From NCBI GenBank assembly GCA_026388815.1, contig JAPLJA010000033.1:1-64000 (forward strand): 64,000 nt of DNA, in the 5' to 3' direction. Positions 49,509-59,503 of the stretch are shown one piece after another. Every line of letters begins with the position of its first letter. Positions within the stretch are counted from its first letter, which is position 1. The DNA is from Pseudomonadota bacterium. Its GTDB lineage: Bacteria; Desulfobacterota; WTBG01; JAPLJA01. Below the pieces are notes generated by a model. That model ran no database searches. It had not been told where the DNA came from and was given only the letters and a program-made list of their open reading frames with translations. The translations under genes and the position numbers were made by a program.

Positions 49509-50384
49509 ATGAGATATTTAAAAAAGTTACCCAAATTTGTGAAAACGATAGCTAAAAACCCTGAGGTGATGTACGACTTTTACAAGTATCTGAAGAATGA
49601 TGTATTGGCACTGATGGGTAAGTTTAGTTATGACTACAAAGTATTGTATATTGCAGGGCTTCCTAAATCAGGCACGACGTGGATGGAAACGCAGCTTGCG
49701 AGATATCCCGGTTACAACATCAGGTATTTCCAAGATCCTGACGGATGTGTTTACGAACATGATATTTGCGATTCGGTTTTTTCATCCCTGCCGAAATATC
49801 GTTACTCAGTTTTAAAATTGCATACTAAATACAGTAAAAGAAACTATGAGACCATAAGAAAGTATGTTCCCCGATTTGTTGTCATGATACGCGATTTAAG
49901 AGACATGTGTGTATCACGATACTTTCATGTAAAAAAAGAAAAGACTCATCGCCATTATGAGCTGTACAACAGGGAATCAGTAGAAGTGGGACTGATGCAT
50001 TGCATCACGGTTATTGAAGAAGAATATGTTTCTTGGGTAAACGACTGGATCAAGGCTTGCAGGGATAATCCGGACAATATTATGCTAATCACTTATGAGG
50101 AGTTAAATTGTTCTCCAGAAGAGACGTTTAAAAAAGTCACTAATTTTTTCCACCTTCCTGTAAGGACTGATTTTCTCGAAGATGCAAAGAGGTCAAATCT
50201 ACAAGGCGAGAGGAATCTGCAGCAGGAACTGGAGAAAAATTTTGGTATTATAAAAAGTACGAAAAGAAAAGGAACAATAGGCGATTGGAAGAATTATTTT
50301 TCAGAATCACACAAGAAGAAATTCAAGGAGATAGCTGGTAATCTGATGATTGAGTTAGGATACGAAAAGGATATGAATTGGTAA
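49509..50384 (+). CDS. Sulfotransferase domain protein
   Basis: YIAGLPKSGTTWMETQL (5'-PSB motif); VVMIRDLRDMCVSRYFH; KRKGTIGDWKNYFS. Confidence 0.92.
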   Translation: MRYLKKLPKFVKTIAKNPEVMYDFYKYLKNDVLALMGKFSYDYKVLYIAGLPKSGTTWMETQLARYPGYNIRYFQDPDGCVYEHDICDSVFSSLPKYRYSVLKLHTKYSKRNYETIRKYVPRFVVMIRDLRDMCVSRYFHVKKEKTHRHYELYNRESVEVGLMHCITVIEEEYVSWVNDWIKACRDNPDNIMLITYEELNCSPEETFKKVTNFFHLPVRTDFLEDAKRSNLQGERNLQQELEKNFGIIKSTKRKGTIGDWKNYFSESHKKKFKEIAGNLMIELGYEKDMNW

Positions 50385-51178
50385 AATCTGTGAAAGAAGA
50401 AGGTGAAGCGAATATCCATTATTATACGGATGAGATTGCCCGTTACTATGCTGATAACAGAGTAAAATGGGAAGATTTTTATCCGTCGGAAAGATGGATA
50501 TTTGAGAGAGTAGCTGGTCGGGCACGCAATATGGGCCGTATTCTAGATGTGGGGTGTGCTGTGGGCGGCCTCTGGTGCGCTCTGGCAAAGCGTTTTTCCG
50601 TGACTGAATACGTGGGTGTAGATATTAACCCCAAAGCCATTGAAATAGCGAATTCAAGAAAATCATCTTTTCCTATCAATCTCTGCCGTTTTGAGTGTAA
50701 TGACATTCTTGAAATGAATTCACTGCCAGTTGAGGGTTTTGATAACGTATTTTCCCTAAGTTGTGCAGATTGGAATATTCTGACCAGGGATATCATTCGG
50801 GAATGCTGGCGTTATGTTAAAAAAGACGGTCATTTCATACTGACACTGAGACTCACGCCGGAGACTTCACTATATAATATCTCAGAGAGCTTCCAGTATA
50901 TTTGCTTTAAGGATAAAGTTGTAGATTGCATGGATGGCTGTGAAAAAGCACCCTATGTGGTTTTGAACATCCACGATGCATTATTCATGTTGAGCGAACT
51001 TGATCCGAAACCGGTCCAAGTTGTGGCTTATGGCTACTGGGGAAATCCCTCCCCTACTGCACGGACGTTGTATAAGCGTCTCTGTTTTACTGCACTGGCG
51101 GTTAAGAAGGGGGGGCATAACGAACAACTTGAAGAGATAAAAGGGGAATTCCATTTGCCGGTTGACCTGTTAATCTGA
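50378..51178 (+). CDS. Class I SAM-dependent methyltransferase
   Basis: ILDVGCAVGGLWCALAKRFSVTEYVGVDINPKAI. Confidence 0.88.
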   Translation: MVKSVKEEGEANIHYYTDEIARYYADNRVKWEDFYPSERWIFERVAGRARNMGRILDVGCAVGGLWCALAKRFSVTEYVGVDINPKAIEIANSRKSSFPINLCRFECNDILEMNSLPVEGFDNVFSLSCADWNILTRDIIRECWRYVKKDGHFILTLRLTPETSLYNISESFQYICFKDKVVDCMDGCEKAPYVVLNIHDALFMLSELDPKPVQVVAYGYWGNPSPTARTLYKRLCFTALAVKKGGHNEQLEEIKGEFHLPVDLLI

Positions 51179-51195
51179 TCAGCAAGGAGAAGAAT

Positions 51196-52098
51196 TTGAA
51201 AGCAGTTGTTTTTGGGGGAGCAGGTTTTTTAGGAAGTCATGTGGCAGACGTTCTAACCGATGCAGGTTATCATGTGAGGATATTTGATTTGAAACCGTCA
51301 CCATACATCCGGGCTGGGCAGACCATGATCGTCGGAGACATACTGGATCCTGATGCGGTCTCCAAGGCAGTAGAGGGATGTGACTACGTTTACAACTTTG
51401 CGGGTATTGCTGATCTGGATGATGCTTCCACAAAGCCCTCTGATACCCTTCTGCTGAACGTTTATGGCAATACTTTGTTGCTGGATGCATGTGTCCGGGC
51501 CGGTTGCAGGCGATTTATTTATGCCAGTACAATATATGTTTACGGTGATAAGGGTGGCTTCTATCGTTGCAGCAAACAGGCCTCAGAGTTGTATATCGAG
51601 GAGTACCACAGGCACTTTAACCTGAGTTACAGTGTCCTGCGGTACGGAACGCTCTATGGTCCGAGAGCGGATGGGCGCAACAGCATTTATCGGTATCTAC
51701 GGCAGGCATTAAAAGAAAAGAAGATCAGTGCCGTTGGAACCGGTGATGAATTTCGTGAGTATATCCATGTCAGGGATGCGGCCAGGTTGAGTGTAGAGAT
51801 ACTCGATGATAAATATGCAAATACCCATGTAACTTTAACCGGACATCATGTCATGCGGTTTAAGGATCTCCTGCTCACAATTCGAGAAATATTAAGTGAA
51901 CAAATAGAGATTGAGTACATTGAAATGGCAAACCGCAACCACTATGAGTTAACCCCTTACTCATATGTTCCCAAGGTCGATTACAAGCTGACGTCTAATT
52001 GTTATGTGGATATAGGACAGGGGCTTATTGAATGTTTAGCGGAAATCGATCGGGAGATGCAGGAAAGGTCAACAGAAGATGGAGAAACTAAGGCTTGA
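51196..52098 (+). CDS. NAD-dependent epimerase/dehydratase
   Basis: MKAVVFGGAGFLGSHVADVLTDAGYHVRIFD; YRCSKQASELY. Confidence 0.9.
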   Translation: MKAVVFGGAGFLGSHVADVLTDAGYHVRIFDLKPSPYIRAGQTMIVGDILDPDAVSKAVEGCDYVYNFAGIADLDDASTKPSDTLLLNVYGNTLLLDACVRAGCRRFIYASTIYVYGDKGGFYRCSKQASELYIEEYHRHFNLSYSVLRYGTLYGPRADGRNSIYRYLRQALKEKKISAVGTGDEFREYIHVRDAARLSVEILDDKYANTHVTLTGHHVMRFKDLLLTIREILSEQIEIEYIEMANRNHYELTPYSYVPKVDYKLTSNCYVDIGQGLIECLAEIDREMQERSTEDGETKA

Positions 52099-53021
52099 AA
52101 ACTGTCCTTATCACAACATCTTCCTTTGCTGAAAATTCACCCGAGCTTCTTGAGATCATGGCTGCAAATGGGCTTCGGATCGTTAATAATCCATATCGAC
52201 GTCAGCTAAGTGAAAGTGAATTCGATCAGTTGCTAAAAAAGCATAAGCCAATTGGTCTTCTGGCCGGTACGGAAAAGATATCCCGTGCTCATCTTGAGCA
52301 GGCATCAGAACATCTTTGTGTAATCTCGCGGGTTGGTGTTGGTTGGGATAATGTAGACAGGAAAGCGGCTGAGGATATGGGGATTTTAATTTACCGGACA
52401 CCTGGTGTTTTGACAGAAGCCGTGGCGGAGTTGACAATCGGACTAATTTTATCCGGTTTGCGTTTTATTCCAGATCAGGACTGGATGGTTCGACAAGGCC
52501 GGTGGCGGAAAAAAATGGGCGGTCTCCTTCAGGGCAGAGAGGTCGGTATTATTGGGTTTGGGGCTATAGGGCAACGGGTGGGGGAACTGGTGAAAGCTTT
52601 CGGTGCCTCTGTGTTCTATTATGATCTATGTCCCACCAATGTTTCTTGGGCAACAGCCGTACCACTCCATGACCTTTTGAAAACAGCGGATGTGATCTCT
52701 ATTCATGCGGGTGGAAATGAAGTAATCATGGGGGCTGCGGAATTTCAATCTATAAAAAAACAAAACGTAATCCTGGTCAATACGGCAAGAGGGAGTTTGA
52801 TTGACGAGGAAGCTCTGTATCAATGCCTCTGCAACGGTCGTCTGGGGTACGCCTGTCTCGATGTTTTTAATCATGAACCATATGATGGCCCTCTATGCCG
52901 TCTCAAGAACGTAGTTCTAACTCCCCATATAGGTTCCTATGCCCTTGAGGCACGGCGGCTGATGGAACGATGTGCTGTGGAAAACCTATTGGCTGGCTTG
53001 GAAAAAGCCCGAGCCCTTTAA
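52095..53021 (+). CDS. D-2-hydroxyacid (phosphoglycerate) dehydrogenase family
   Basis: VISRVGVGWDNVDRKAAEDMGI, GREVGIIGFGAIGQRVGELV, VNTARGSLIDEEAL; TTG start. Confidence 0.93.
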   Translation: MKTVLITTSSFAENSPELLEIMAANGLRIVNNPYRRQLSESEFDQLLKKHKPIGLLAGTEKISRAHLEQASEHLCVISRVGVGWDNVDRKAAEDMGILIYRTPGVLTEAVAELTIGLILSGLRFIPDQDWMVRQGRWRKKMGGLLQGREVGIIGFGAIGQRVGELVKAFGASVFYYDLCPTNVSWATAVPLHDLLKTADVISIHAGGNEVIMGAAEFQSIKKQNVILVNTARGSLIDEEALYQCLCNGRLGYACLDVFNHEPYDGPLCRLKNVVLTPHIGSYALEARRLMERCAVENLLAGLEKARAL

Positions 53022-53040
53022 TCATTCTATACTGATTATT

Positions 53041-53715
53041 TTGAAACTAATCTGGATTTCGCATGTTATCGAACGATCAACACCCAGGTACGGGGGAGTA
53101 TATGATACCTTTGTTCAACCTTGTAGCAATATTGAGACAGGCGATACCTGTAATACGAGTCGCCTGACAATTTCCAGCCACGCAGGCACGCATGTTGATA
53201 CACCTTCCCATTTTATTGACAAGGGGAAGACCATCGTTGATTATCCCCCTGAAACATGGGTATTCAATTTCCCTCGGCTATTAGAAATTTCGGTTCAGCC
53301 CGGTGAATTGATCGATCTGCAGAAGCTACCTTCAGATTTATCAGTGAATCATCAAGTGGATTTAGTTTTGTTGCGTACCGGTTTTGAGCAGTGTAGAGAT
53401 GATGAGCTTTACTGGAAAAGTGGGCCAGGCATTGCTTCCTCGATGGCAGTTGATCTAAGCAAATTTTATCCATCAATACGTGCATTAGGAGTGGATTTCA
53501 TTTCCATATCAAGTTTTTGTCATCGTGAAGAAGGCAGAAAGGCGCACAAGGCATTTCTTGGACAAGAGATATTATTATTTGAAGATTTATCCCTCAAAGA
53601 GATCAGTCATTCGGAGAGCTTGAACCGAGTAATAGCCTTGCCGCTGCGATTCACCGGCGCTGATGGCGCGCCATGCACAATATTAGGGTGGGAGAAGGAT
53701 AATGAGAAAATATGA
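53041..53715 (+). CDS. Cyclase family protein (kynurenine formamidase-like)
   Basis: TRLTISSHAGTHVDTPSHFIDKGKTIVDYP-type metal motif (S-HAGTHVDTPSH); likely TTG start at 53041. Confidence 0.82.
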   Translation: MKLIWISHVIERSTPRYGGVYDTFVQPCSNIETGDTCNTSRLTISSHAGTHVDTPSHFIDKGKTIVDYPPETWVFNFPRLLEISVQPGELIDLQKLPSDLSVNHQVDLVLLRTGFEQCRDDELYWKSGPGIASSMAVDLSKFYPSIRALGVDFISISSFCHREEGRKAHKAFLGQEILLFEDLSLKEISHSESLNRVIALPLRFTGADGAPCTILGWEKDNEKI

Positions 53716-54340
53716 TGCCGTCATCTTTGATTTTGATGGTGTTCTGGTTGAATCTGTAGATGTCAAGACCCAGGCTTTTGCAGCACTATATGCAGAATAT
53801 GGGCAGGAAATCGTTGAAAAGGTTATTGCCTATCATTTACAACATGCCGGCGTATCCCGCTTTGACAAATTTCGGTATTTTCAGGAAGTATTGTTGGGTA
53901 AGCGTCTAAGTGAAGAAGAGGAAAAGATGCTTTGTGTACAATTTTCCGAATTGGTTGTTGATGCTGTCGTCGTCGCGCCATGGGTACCAGGAGCCAAAGA
54001 ATTTTTAGAACGTTTTTACAAGGAAATACCTCTGTTCATTGCATCTGGTACTCCAGATGATGAAATCAAAGAGATTGTAAATAGACGGCAAATGTCGCAT
54101 TATTTTGTTTCAATTCATGGTACACCGGCAAAAAAAGCTGAAATTATTAACACTATTTGGAATAAATTTGGTTTTGAGAGAAAGCGTATGCTGATGGTTG
54201 GCGATGCCGTCGCTGATTACGAGGGAGTTATTCTGACGGGTATATGTTTTATTGGACGAGTTCAGCATTTGGATAAGAACACATTTCCTGAAAGTGTACA
54301 TGTAATCAAGGATTTATGCATGTTGCATCATTATGTATAG
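53702..54340 (+). CDS. HAD superfamily hydrolase (phosphatase)
   Basis: YDAVIFDFDGVLVESVDVKTQAF; MLMVGDAVADYEGV. Confidence 0.92.
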   Translation: MRKYDAVIFDFDGVLVESVDVKTQAFAALYAEYGQEIVEKVIAYHLQHAGVSRFDKFRYFQEVLLGKRLSEEEEKMLCVQFSELVVDAVVVAPWVPGAKEFLERFYKEIPLFIASGTPDDEIKEIVNRRQMSHYFVSIHGTPAKKAEIINTIWNKFGFERKRMLMVGDAVADYEGVILTGICFIGRVQHLDKNTFPESVHVIKDLCMLHHYV

Positions 54341-56276
54341 TAATGGCGAAAAATCGATGTCAAATGAGTCTCATGATAGTATCGTAATATCTTTACCTTG
54401 TTCAAGCCTTTCTACAATTACATCTTTTTTTGATCATGAAGTATCGGTTCCGTGGCTTTATCTTGGCAAGGATTACTTTAAAAAAAGTTGGTTAGAAAAG
54501 AAATTGGGGAGTAAATATTTTCTTATAGATATTGCCAAGCTCCTTGATCAAGTTGCAAAAGACATAAGGAACGATCATGTCAGTTGGATAGACGAATTGA
54601 ATAAAATTAATGGTCAAAACATTGATTGGTGGTTTGCTTCGATATCTTCGAGGAATATTTACTGTAGTAACTTGTTCCAATTTTGCTGTTATTTGGAAGT
54701 CTTAAAGCGGCTCTGGATTGATCAAGGAATTCGTCCACGATTGCTTTTTGTGGAATCTGTCGGTTTATCAAAGGTCATCCAGAAGTGGGCATTCAATAAA
54801 GGCATTATCACGTATGTTATTAATCAACATATTCTTCTATTGAAGCGTATAAGTAATTGTTTTTATCTCATCATGCGATATGTTAATTTTATCATTGCTT
54901 TGATAGTAAAATGGCTTGCTGCCTTTATAACAAGATTAGGATCGATTCCAAATCAAGGACAGGGAGATTTATTTGCCATCATAGATACGTTCATTCATGA
55001 AAATAGTCTATCTGAGGATGGCTCTTTTAAGGACCGATACTATCCACATCTTCATGAGTATTTAGGTGAGCGTGGCCTATACTCAATGATACATCCAGTT
55101 CTTCATGGCTTTCGCTTTAATTATTTTTCTATCTATCAGAGAATGCGCAGATCCAAATCGCATTTTATCATTCCTGAAGATTACCTGGGTATTCTTGACT
55201 ATCTATGGATCATTTCTCATCCGCTTCGCGTATTGAGAACTGAAGTCGTGATGGTTCGATTTCGCGAGCATGATTTAGAGAATATTACGAATGAAGAAAA
55301 ATGGATTACAGCATGTTCTGGGCTTCAAGCTGCTTTAATCTATCGGCTATTTATAAAGCTTGGTCGTTCAGATATGCGTCCAAAAATTATTATTAACTGG
55401 TATGAAAATCAGGTAATTGATAAAGCCCTCATTGCCGGCGCCCGAAAAGCGTTTCCAAGAGCGAAAATAATTGGGGCACAGATGTTCATTCATTCACCGA
55501 ATCATTTGAACTTATTTCCATGCCAATCGGAGGTTAATGCGAGTATTATCCCGGATATGCTTCTTGAAACGAGCGAATACCAATGTAATGTTGCTGCCAG
55601 TTTTTGCAAAAATATAACGTGCAGGCCAGCAGCGGCGTTACGATATGCACATTTGTTTACTGATATGCGGGTAGATGTCGCAGAATTCGACGCCTCAGTA
55701 GTAAATATCTTAATACTGTTACCCTTTGATGTCGCCGAATCTATAGAGATGCTGGATGTGATTAAGAAAGCAATTTATTACCTTGAGGAAAATATCAAAT
55801 TCATAATAAAAATTCATCCCGATAATTCGCCAGAGTTTTTATTAAAATTCTTTGGCGCACATGGGTTCCCGCCTCAATTTGAGATATTTTATGGTAGCCT
55901 GCCTGAGGCTTTGCAGAGCGCGTCTATGGTAATTTCTTCGAACTCAAGTTCTATGGTAGAGGCAGCGGTGTATGGTTTACCTATAATCTTTTTAAGTCAG
56001 CAAACAGTACTCAACCAAAATCTGCTAACAAATATGATGAAACATACAAAAATTGTCATGGAATGTTTTTCTGTTTCAGATTTGATTGTAGCAATTAAAA
56101 AATATATCTTTTTATCAAAGGAAGAAAAAAAAGAATATATTTCGATTGGCAAAAATATTAGAGATATTTTCTTTACAGAAATAAATGAAGAAACCATGAA
56201 AGCTTTCATTGACCAAGATATTACATCGATTGCTAATGAAGAAAACAATAACTATGTATCAGGAAAAGTTATCTAA
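54333..56276 (+). CDS. Putative surface-polysaccharide transferase (GT-B/CDP-glycerol transferase-like C-terminus)
   Basis: FIIKIHPDNSPEFLLKFF...ASMVISSNSSSMVEAAVYGLPIIFLSQ. Confidence 0.6.
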   Translation: MYSNGEKSMSNESHDSIVISLPCSSLSTITSFFDHEVSVPWLYLGKDYFKKSWLEKKLGSKYFLIDIAKLLDQVAKDIRNDHVSWIDELNKINGQNIDWWFASISSRNIYCSNLFQFCCYLEVLKRLWIDQGIRPRLLFVESVGLSKVIQKWAFNKGIITYVINQHILLLKRISNCFYLIMRYVNFIIALIVKWLAAFITRLGSIPNQGQGDLFAIIDTFIHENSLSEDGSFKDRYYPHLHEYLGERGLYSMIHPVLHGFRFNYFSIYQRMRRSKSHFIIPEDYLGILDYLWIISHPLRVLRTEVVMVRFREHDLENITNEEKWITACSGLQAALIYRLFIKLGRSDMRPKIIINWYENQVIDKALIAGARKAFPRAKIIGAQMFIHSPNHLNLFPCQSEVNASIIPDMLLETSEYQCNVAASFCKNITCRPAAALRYAHLFTDMRVDVAEFDASVVNILILLPFDVAESIEMLDVIKKAIYYLEENIKFIIKIHPDNSPEFLLKFFGAHGFPPQFEIFYGSLPEALQSASMVISSNSSSMVEAAVYGLPIIFLSQQTVLNQNLLTNMMKHTKIVMECFSVSDLIVAIKKYIFLSKEEKKEYISIGKNIRDIFFTEINEETMKAFIDQDITSIANEENNNYVSGKVI

Positions 56277-56800
56277 TTTATATTCGTCGTTGTTTCTGCC
56301 TTATAAATTTGGTTTTGTTCTTGGACATACATATTTGACAAATCAGCAAATCCTCAAGATGAGAGAGATTCTATATTCTCATGGCAATCAGGAAATTTTA
56401 GATGAATATGAAACAAAAATGGTAAATTTAATCGGTTCAGCAGGGTATGGAATCAGTTTTGCTGCCGGCAGGATGGCATTTTACTCGATTCTTCAAGCAC
56501 TAAATATTAGATATGGCGATGAAGTCATATTATTCGGTTTTGCGAGTGTCGAAGCGATGGCACATCAGTTGCGCGTTGTTGCAACAAATACTGGAGGGAT
56601 ACCTGAAGTAGTGGTTAATGCTTAAGGTAGCTACGGTGTGGATAACCGTGATGTAGATTCCTACGTCCGATGCATTATTTATTAATCTTTTGAAGGATGA
56701 AGGCCTGAGGAGGGAACAGGGGAAAAGGGTTATGAAAGGTACCATAAGTATTTTACTGCAGAACGTATGTCCCTTTAGTATGTGTGAATAATACACAGTC
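56254..56800 (+). pseudogene. Chimeric pseudogene: DegT aminotransferase N-terminus joined to a frameshifted GT4 C-terminus
   Basis: DegT-like ...GISFAAGRMAFYSILQALNIRYGDEVILFGF, then GT4-like SVEAMAHQLRVVATNTGGIPEVV, stop, DNRDVDSYVRCI, frameshift LLKDEGLRREQG, frameshift GEKGYERYHKYFTAERM. Confidence 0.8.
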
Positions 56801-56869
56801 TGGTGGTGCAAAAGTGAACACATGTGTACTGCAAGACCAGTATGATAAAATACAGATAAGAGAATTTGC

Positions 56870-58327
56870 ATGAAAATAGATCGGATTCTCCTTATTGCTC
56901 CACCCGCCTTCACCACGAAGAGATGGCGGGATATAAATCCGCTTCCTCCGATGGGGCTCGGTTATCTTGCATCTGTAGCCGAAGGTTTAGGAATAAAGGT
57001 AAAGATTCTTGATTGTCTAATGCATGGGTGGGAACATGAAGAATGTGTTGATAAAAACTTCGTCCGAGTTGGATTATCGGATAAGGAGATTGAAGAGAAA
57101 ATTATTGAGTTCAAGCCTGATCTTGTTGGGATAAATTGCCAATTTAGCAGGCAATATAAGATTTATCACAAGATTTTTTCTCTGATAAAAAAGGTTGACC
57201 AGCGCATAATAGTCGTTGCCGGTGGTCCTCACGCAACCGTTTGCCCAGAAGAGGTGCTCAACGATGATAATTGTGATTATCTTTTGTCTGGTGAAGCAGA
57301 AGATTCATTTCGTGAACTGATCGAAGCACTCCAACAGGACACCGAAATTGCATCCATCGATGGATTAGGATGGAAGACTAAGGAAAAGCTCCAGCTTAAC
57401 CCGAAAATGAAATTCATTCATGATCTTAATGCACTTCCTTTTCCGGCTTATCATATAATGGAGTTGGATAAGTATTTTGGTTTGGACACGTCTCATGGCA
57501 CAAGGCACAAGAAACGTTTTTGTCCCATTATTACATCGCGCGGATGTCCTGCCAAATGCACTTTCTGCAGTGCACACCAGGTATGGGGCAATAAATACAG
57601 AATGAGATCGGTAGAAAATGTTATTGAGGAAATGAGGTTGCTTAAAGATCGATACGGTGTCGAAGAAATCATGTTCGAAGACGATAATGTGACAGCAGAT
57701 GCCAAGAGAGCAAAACTCTTATTTTCGAGGATGATAGATGAGCGTTTTGACTTTGTTTGGGATACTCCGAATGGTGCTGGCGTATGGTCAATGGATGAGG
57801 AACTGATTGATTTAATGAAACAATCTGGTTGCATTATGTTGAATTTCCCGGTTGAGAGTGGTTCGCAACATGTTTTGAAGAATATAATCAAGAAGCCCCT
57901 TGACTTGGGAAAAGTTAAGAGGTTAGTAAAATATTGTCAGAAAATTCGTCTGGACCATTCCATGTTTATAGTTATTGGCAGTCCGGGCGAAAAAATAACG
58001 AATATGTGGGAATCATTCAAATTCGCAGTGGAATGTGGGTGTTTTTCTCCTCATATATCTGTTGCAACGCCTTATCCTGGGACTCAACTATATGAAGACT
58101 GTGTTAAGAATGGTTATTTTGCAAGACCCTATTCACTTGATGACCTTTTTATTAGAAGCTTTCTTATCAGAACGCCGGATTGGAACGAGGAAGACTTGAA
58201 GAAGGTTCTTTTCAGAGGAAATCTTTATCTTAAACTAAAAAGTATAATAGTACATCCATCCAAAATAATAAAATATGCTATCAAAATTATCTTAAGACCA
58301 TCGATAGTTATTCAACTGTTCAAGTAA
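56870..58327 (+). CDS. B12-binding domain radical SAM protein
   Basis: VVAGGPHATVCPEEVLNDDNCDYLLSGEAEDSF; ITSRGCPAKCTFCSAHQV. Confidence 0.93.
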   Translation: MKIDRILLIAPPAFTTKRWRDINPLPPMGLGYLASVAEGLGIKVKILDCLMHGWEHEECVDKNFVRVGLSDKEIEEKIIEFKPDLVGINCQFSRQYKIYHKIFSLIKKVDQRIIVVAGGPHATVCPEEVLNDDNCDYLLSGEAEDSFRELIEALQQDTEIASIDGLGWKTKEKLQLNPKMKFIHDLNALPFPAYHIMELDKYFGLDTSHGTRHKKRFCPIITSRGCPAKCTFCSAHQVWGNKYRMRSVENVIEEMRLLKDRYGVEEIMFEDDNVTADAKRAKLLFSRMIDERFDFVWDTPNGAGVWSMDEELIDLMKQSGCIMLNFPVESGSQHVLKNIIKKPLDLGKVKRLVKYCQKIRLDHSMFIVIGSPGEKITNMWESFKFAVECGCFSPHISVATPYPGTQLYEDCVKNGYFARPYSLDDLFIRSFLIRTPDWNEEDLKKVLFRGNLYLKLKSIIVHPSKIIKYAIKIILRPSIVIQLFK

Positions 58328-58367
58328 ATTTATAAGCGGTAAAAGAAGATAAGAAAGGAATTTAACT

Positions 58368-59474
58368 ATGCTACCAGTATCCAGACCATCAATAGGCAGT
58401 GAGGAACTTGAAGAAGTAAAAAAAGTGTTTGATACGGGATGGCTTGGCTTGGGGTCAACAGTTTTTGAGTTTGAAAACGCGGTTAAGGAATATTTGGGGG
58501 CTAAAAACGTTATTGCCGTAAATACTGGGACGACGGCACTCCACATTGCATTTGATGCCTTTGGTATCACCGAAGGGGACGAGGTCATTGTTCCATCCCT
58601 TACCTTCTGTGCATCTATCCAGGTCATTACCGCCTTGAGGGCAATCCCTGTATTCTGTGAGGTTGATCCTGATACATTAAATATTGACATTAATGATCTG
58701 AGAAAAAGAATAACTCCCAGAATAAAGGCGATCATGCCCATACACTACTGCGGGAATGCCTGTGATATGGATAGTCTTCTGGATATTGGCAAAAAGCATA
58801 GCATTCTCATTATTGAAGATGCTGCACATGCTTTTGGCTCATCTTATAAAGGGAAAAAGATAGGAAGTTTTGGTGATGTTACCTGCTTCAGTTTCGACCC
58901 CATAAAAAACATTACCTGTGGTGAAGGCGGGGCAGTGGTGCTCTCTGACGATGATATTGCGGAAGAAATTCGTCGAAAGAGAATTTTGGGAATAGATAAG
59001 GACACTTGGCACCGATACCAAAACAAAAAGAGCTGGTTCTATGAAGTGACTACACAGGGGTACCGTTATCACATGAGCAACATCAATGCGGCAATCGGGC
59101 TTGCCCAATTAAAAAAGATAAGTGTATTTATAGAAAAAAAGAGGAAAATTGTTGCGACCTACAATGAGGCTTTTAGGTACTTAAAGGGCATTAAGATTCT
59201 GAACTGGAACCGTGATGAAACTGTTCCCTTCACATATATGATAAGAGTTCTTGATGGCAGACGTGGCGAAATGATGGATTTCCTGAATGAAAAGGGCGTG
59301 GGTACTGGTGTCCACTACATCCCGAATCATCTGCAACCATTCTTCAAGCCTTTCTCTACACCACTGCCCATTACAGAACAAGTTTATGAAGAGATACTTA
59401 CACTACCCCTATATTACGATATGACTGAGAACGATATAGATTTGGTGATTCAATCAATCATTGCCTTTTTTTAG
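58368..59474 (+). CDS. DegT/DnrJ/EryC1/StrS aminotransferase
   Basis: VNTGTTALHIAFDAFGITEGDEVIVPSLTF; IEDAAHAFGSSYKGKKIGSFGDVTCFSFDPIKNITCGEGG. Confidence 0.95.
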   Translation: MLPVSRPSIGSEELEEVKKVFDTGWLGLGSTVFEFENAVKEYLGAKNVIAVNTGTTALHIAFDAFGITEGDEVIVPSLTFCASIQVITALRAIPVFCEVDPDTLNIDINDLRKRITPRIKAIMPIHYCGNACDMDSLLDIGKKHSILIIEDAAHAFGSSYKGKKIGSFGDVTCFSFDPIKNITCGEGGAVVLSDDDIAEEIRRKRILGIDKDTWHRYQNKKSWFYEVTTQGYRYHMSNINAAIGLAQLKKISVFIEKKRKIVATYNEAFRYLKGIKILNWNRDETVPFTYMIRVLDGRRGEMMDFLNEKGVGTGVHYIPNHLQPFFKPFSTPLPITEQVYEEILTLPLYYDMTENDIDLVIQSIIAFF

Positions 59475-59503
59475 TCAGCGTTTACATGGCGCGGGAATAT
59501 TAA

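Noticed and set aside
45704-54340. Canonical phosphonate biosynthesis cluster
   Set aside because: No PEP mutase or phosphonopyruvate decarboxylase recognised in the window, and the cytidylyltransferase looks NeuA-like.
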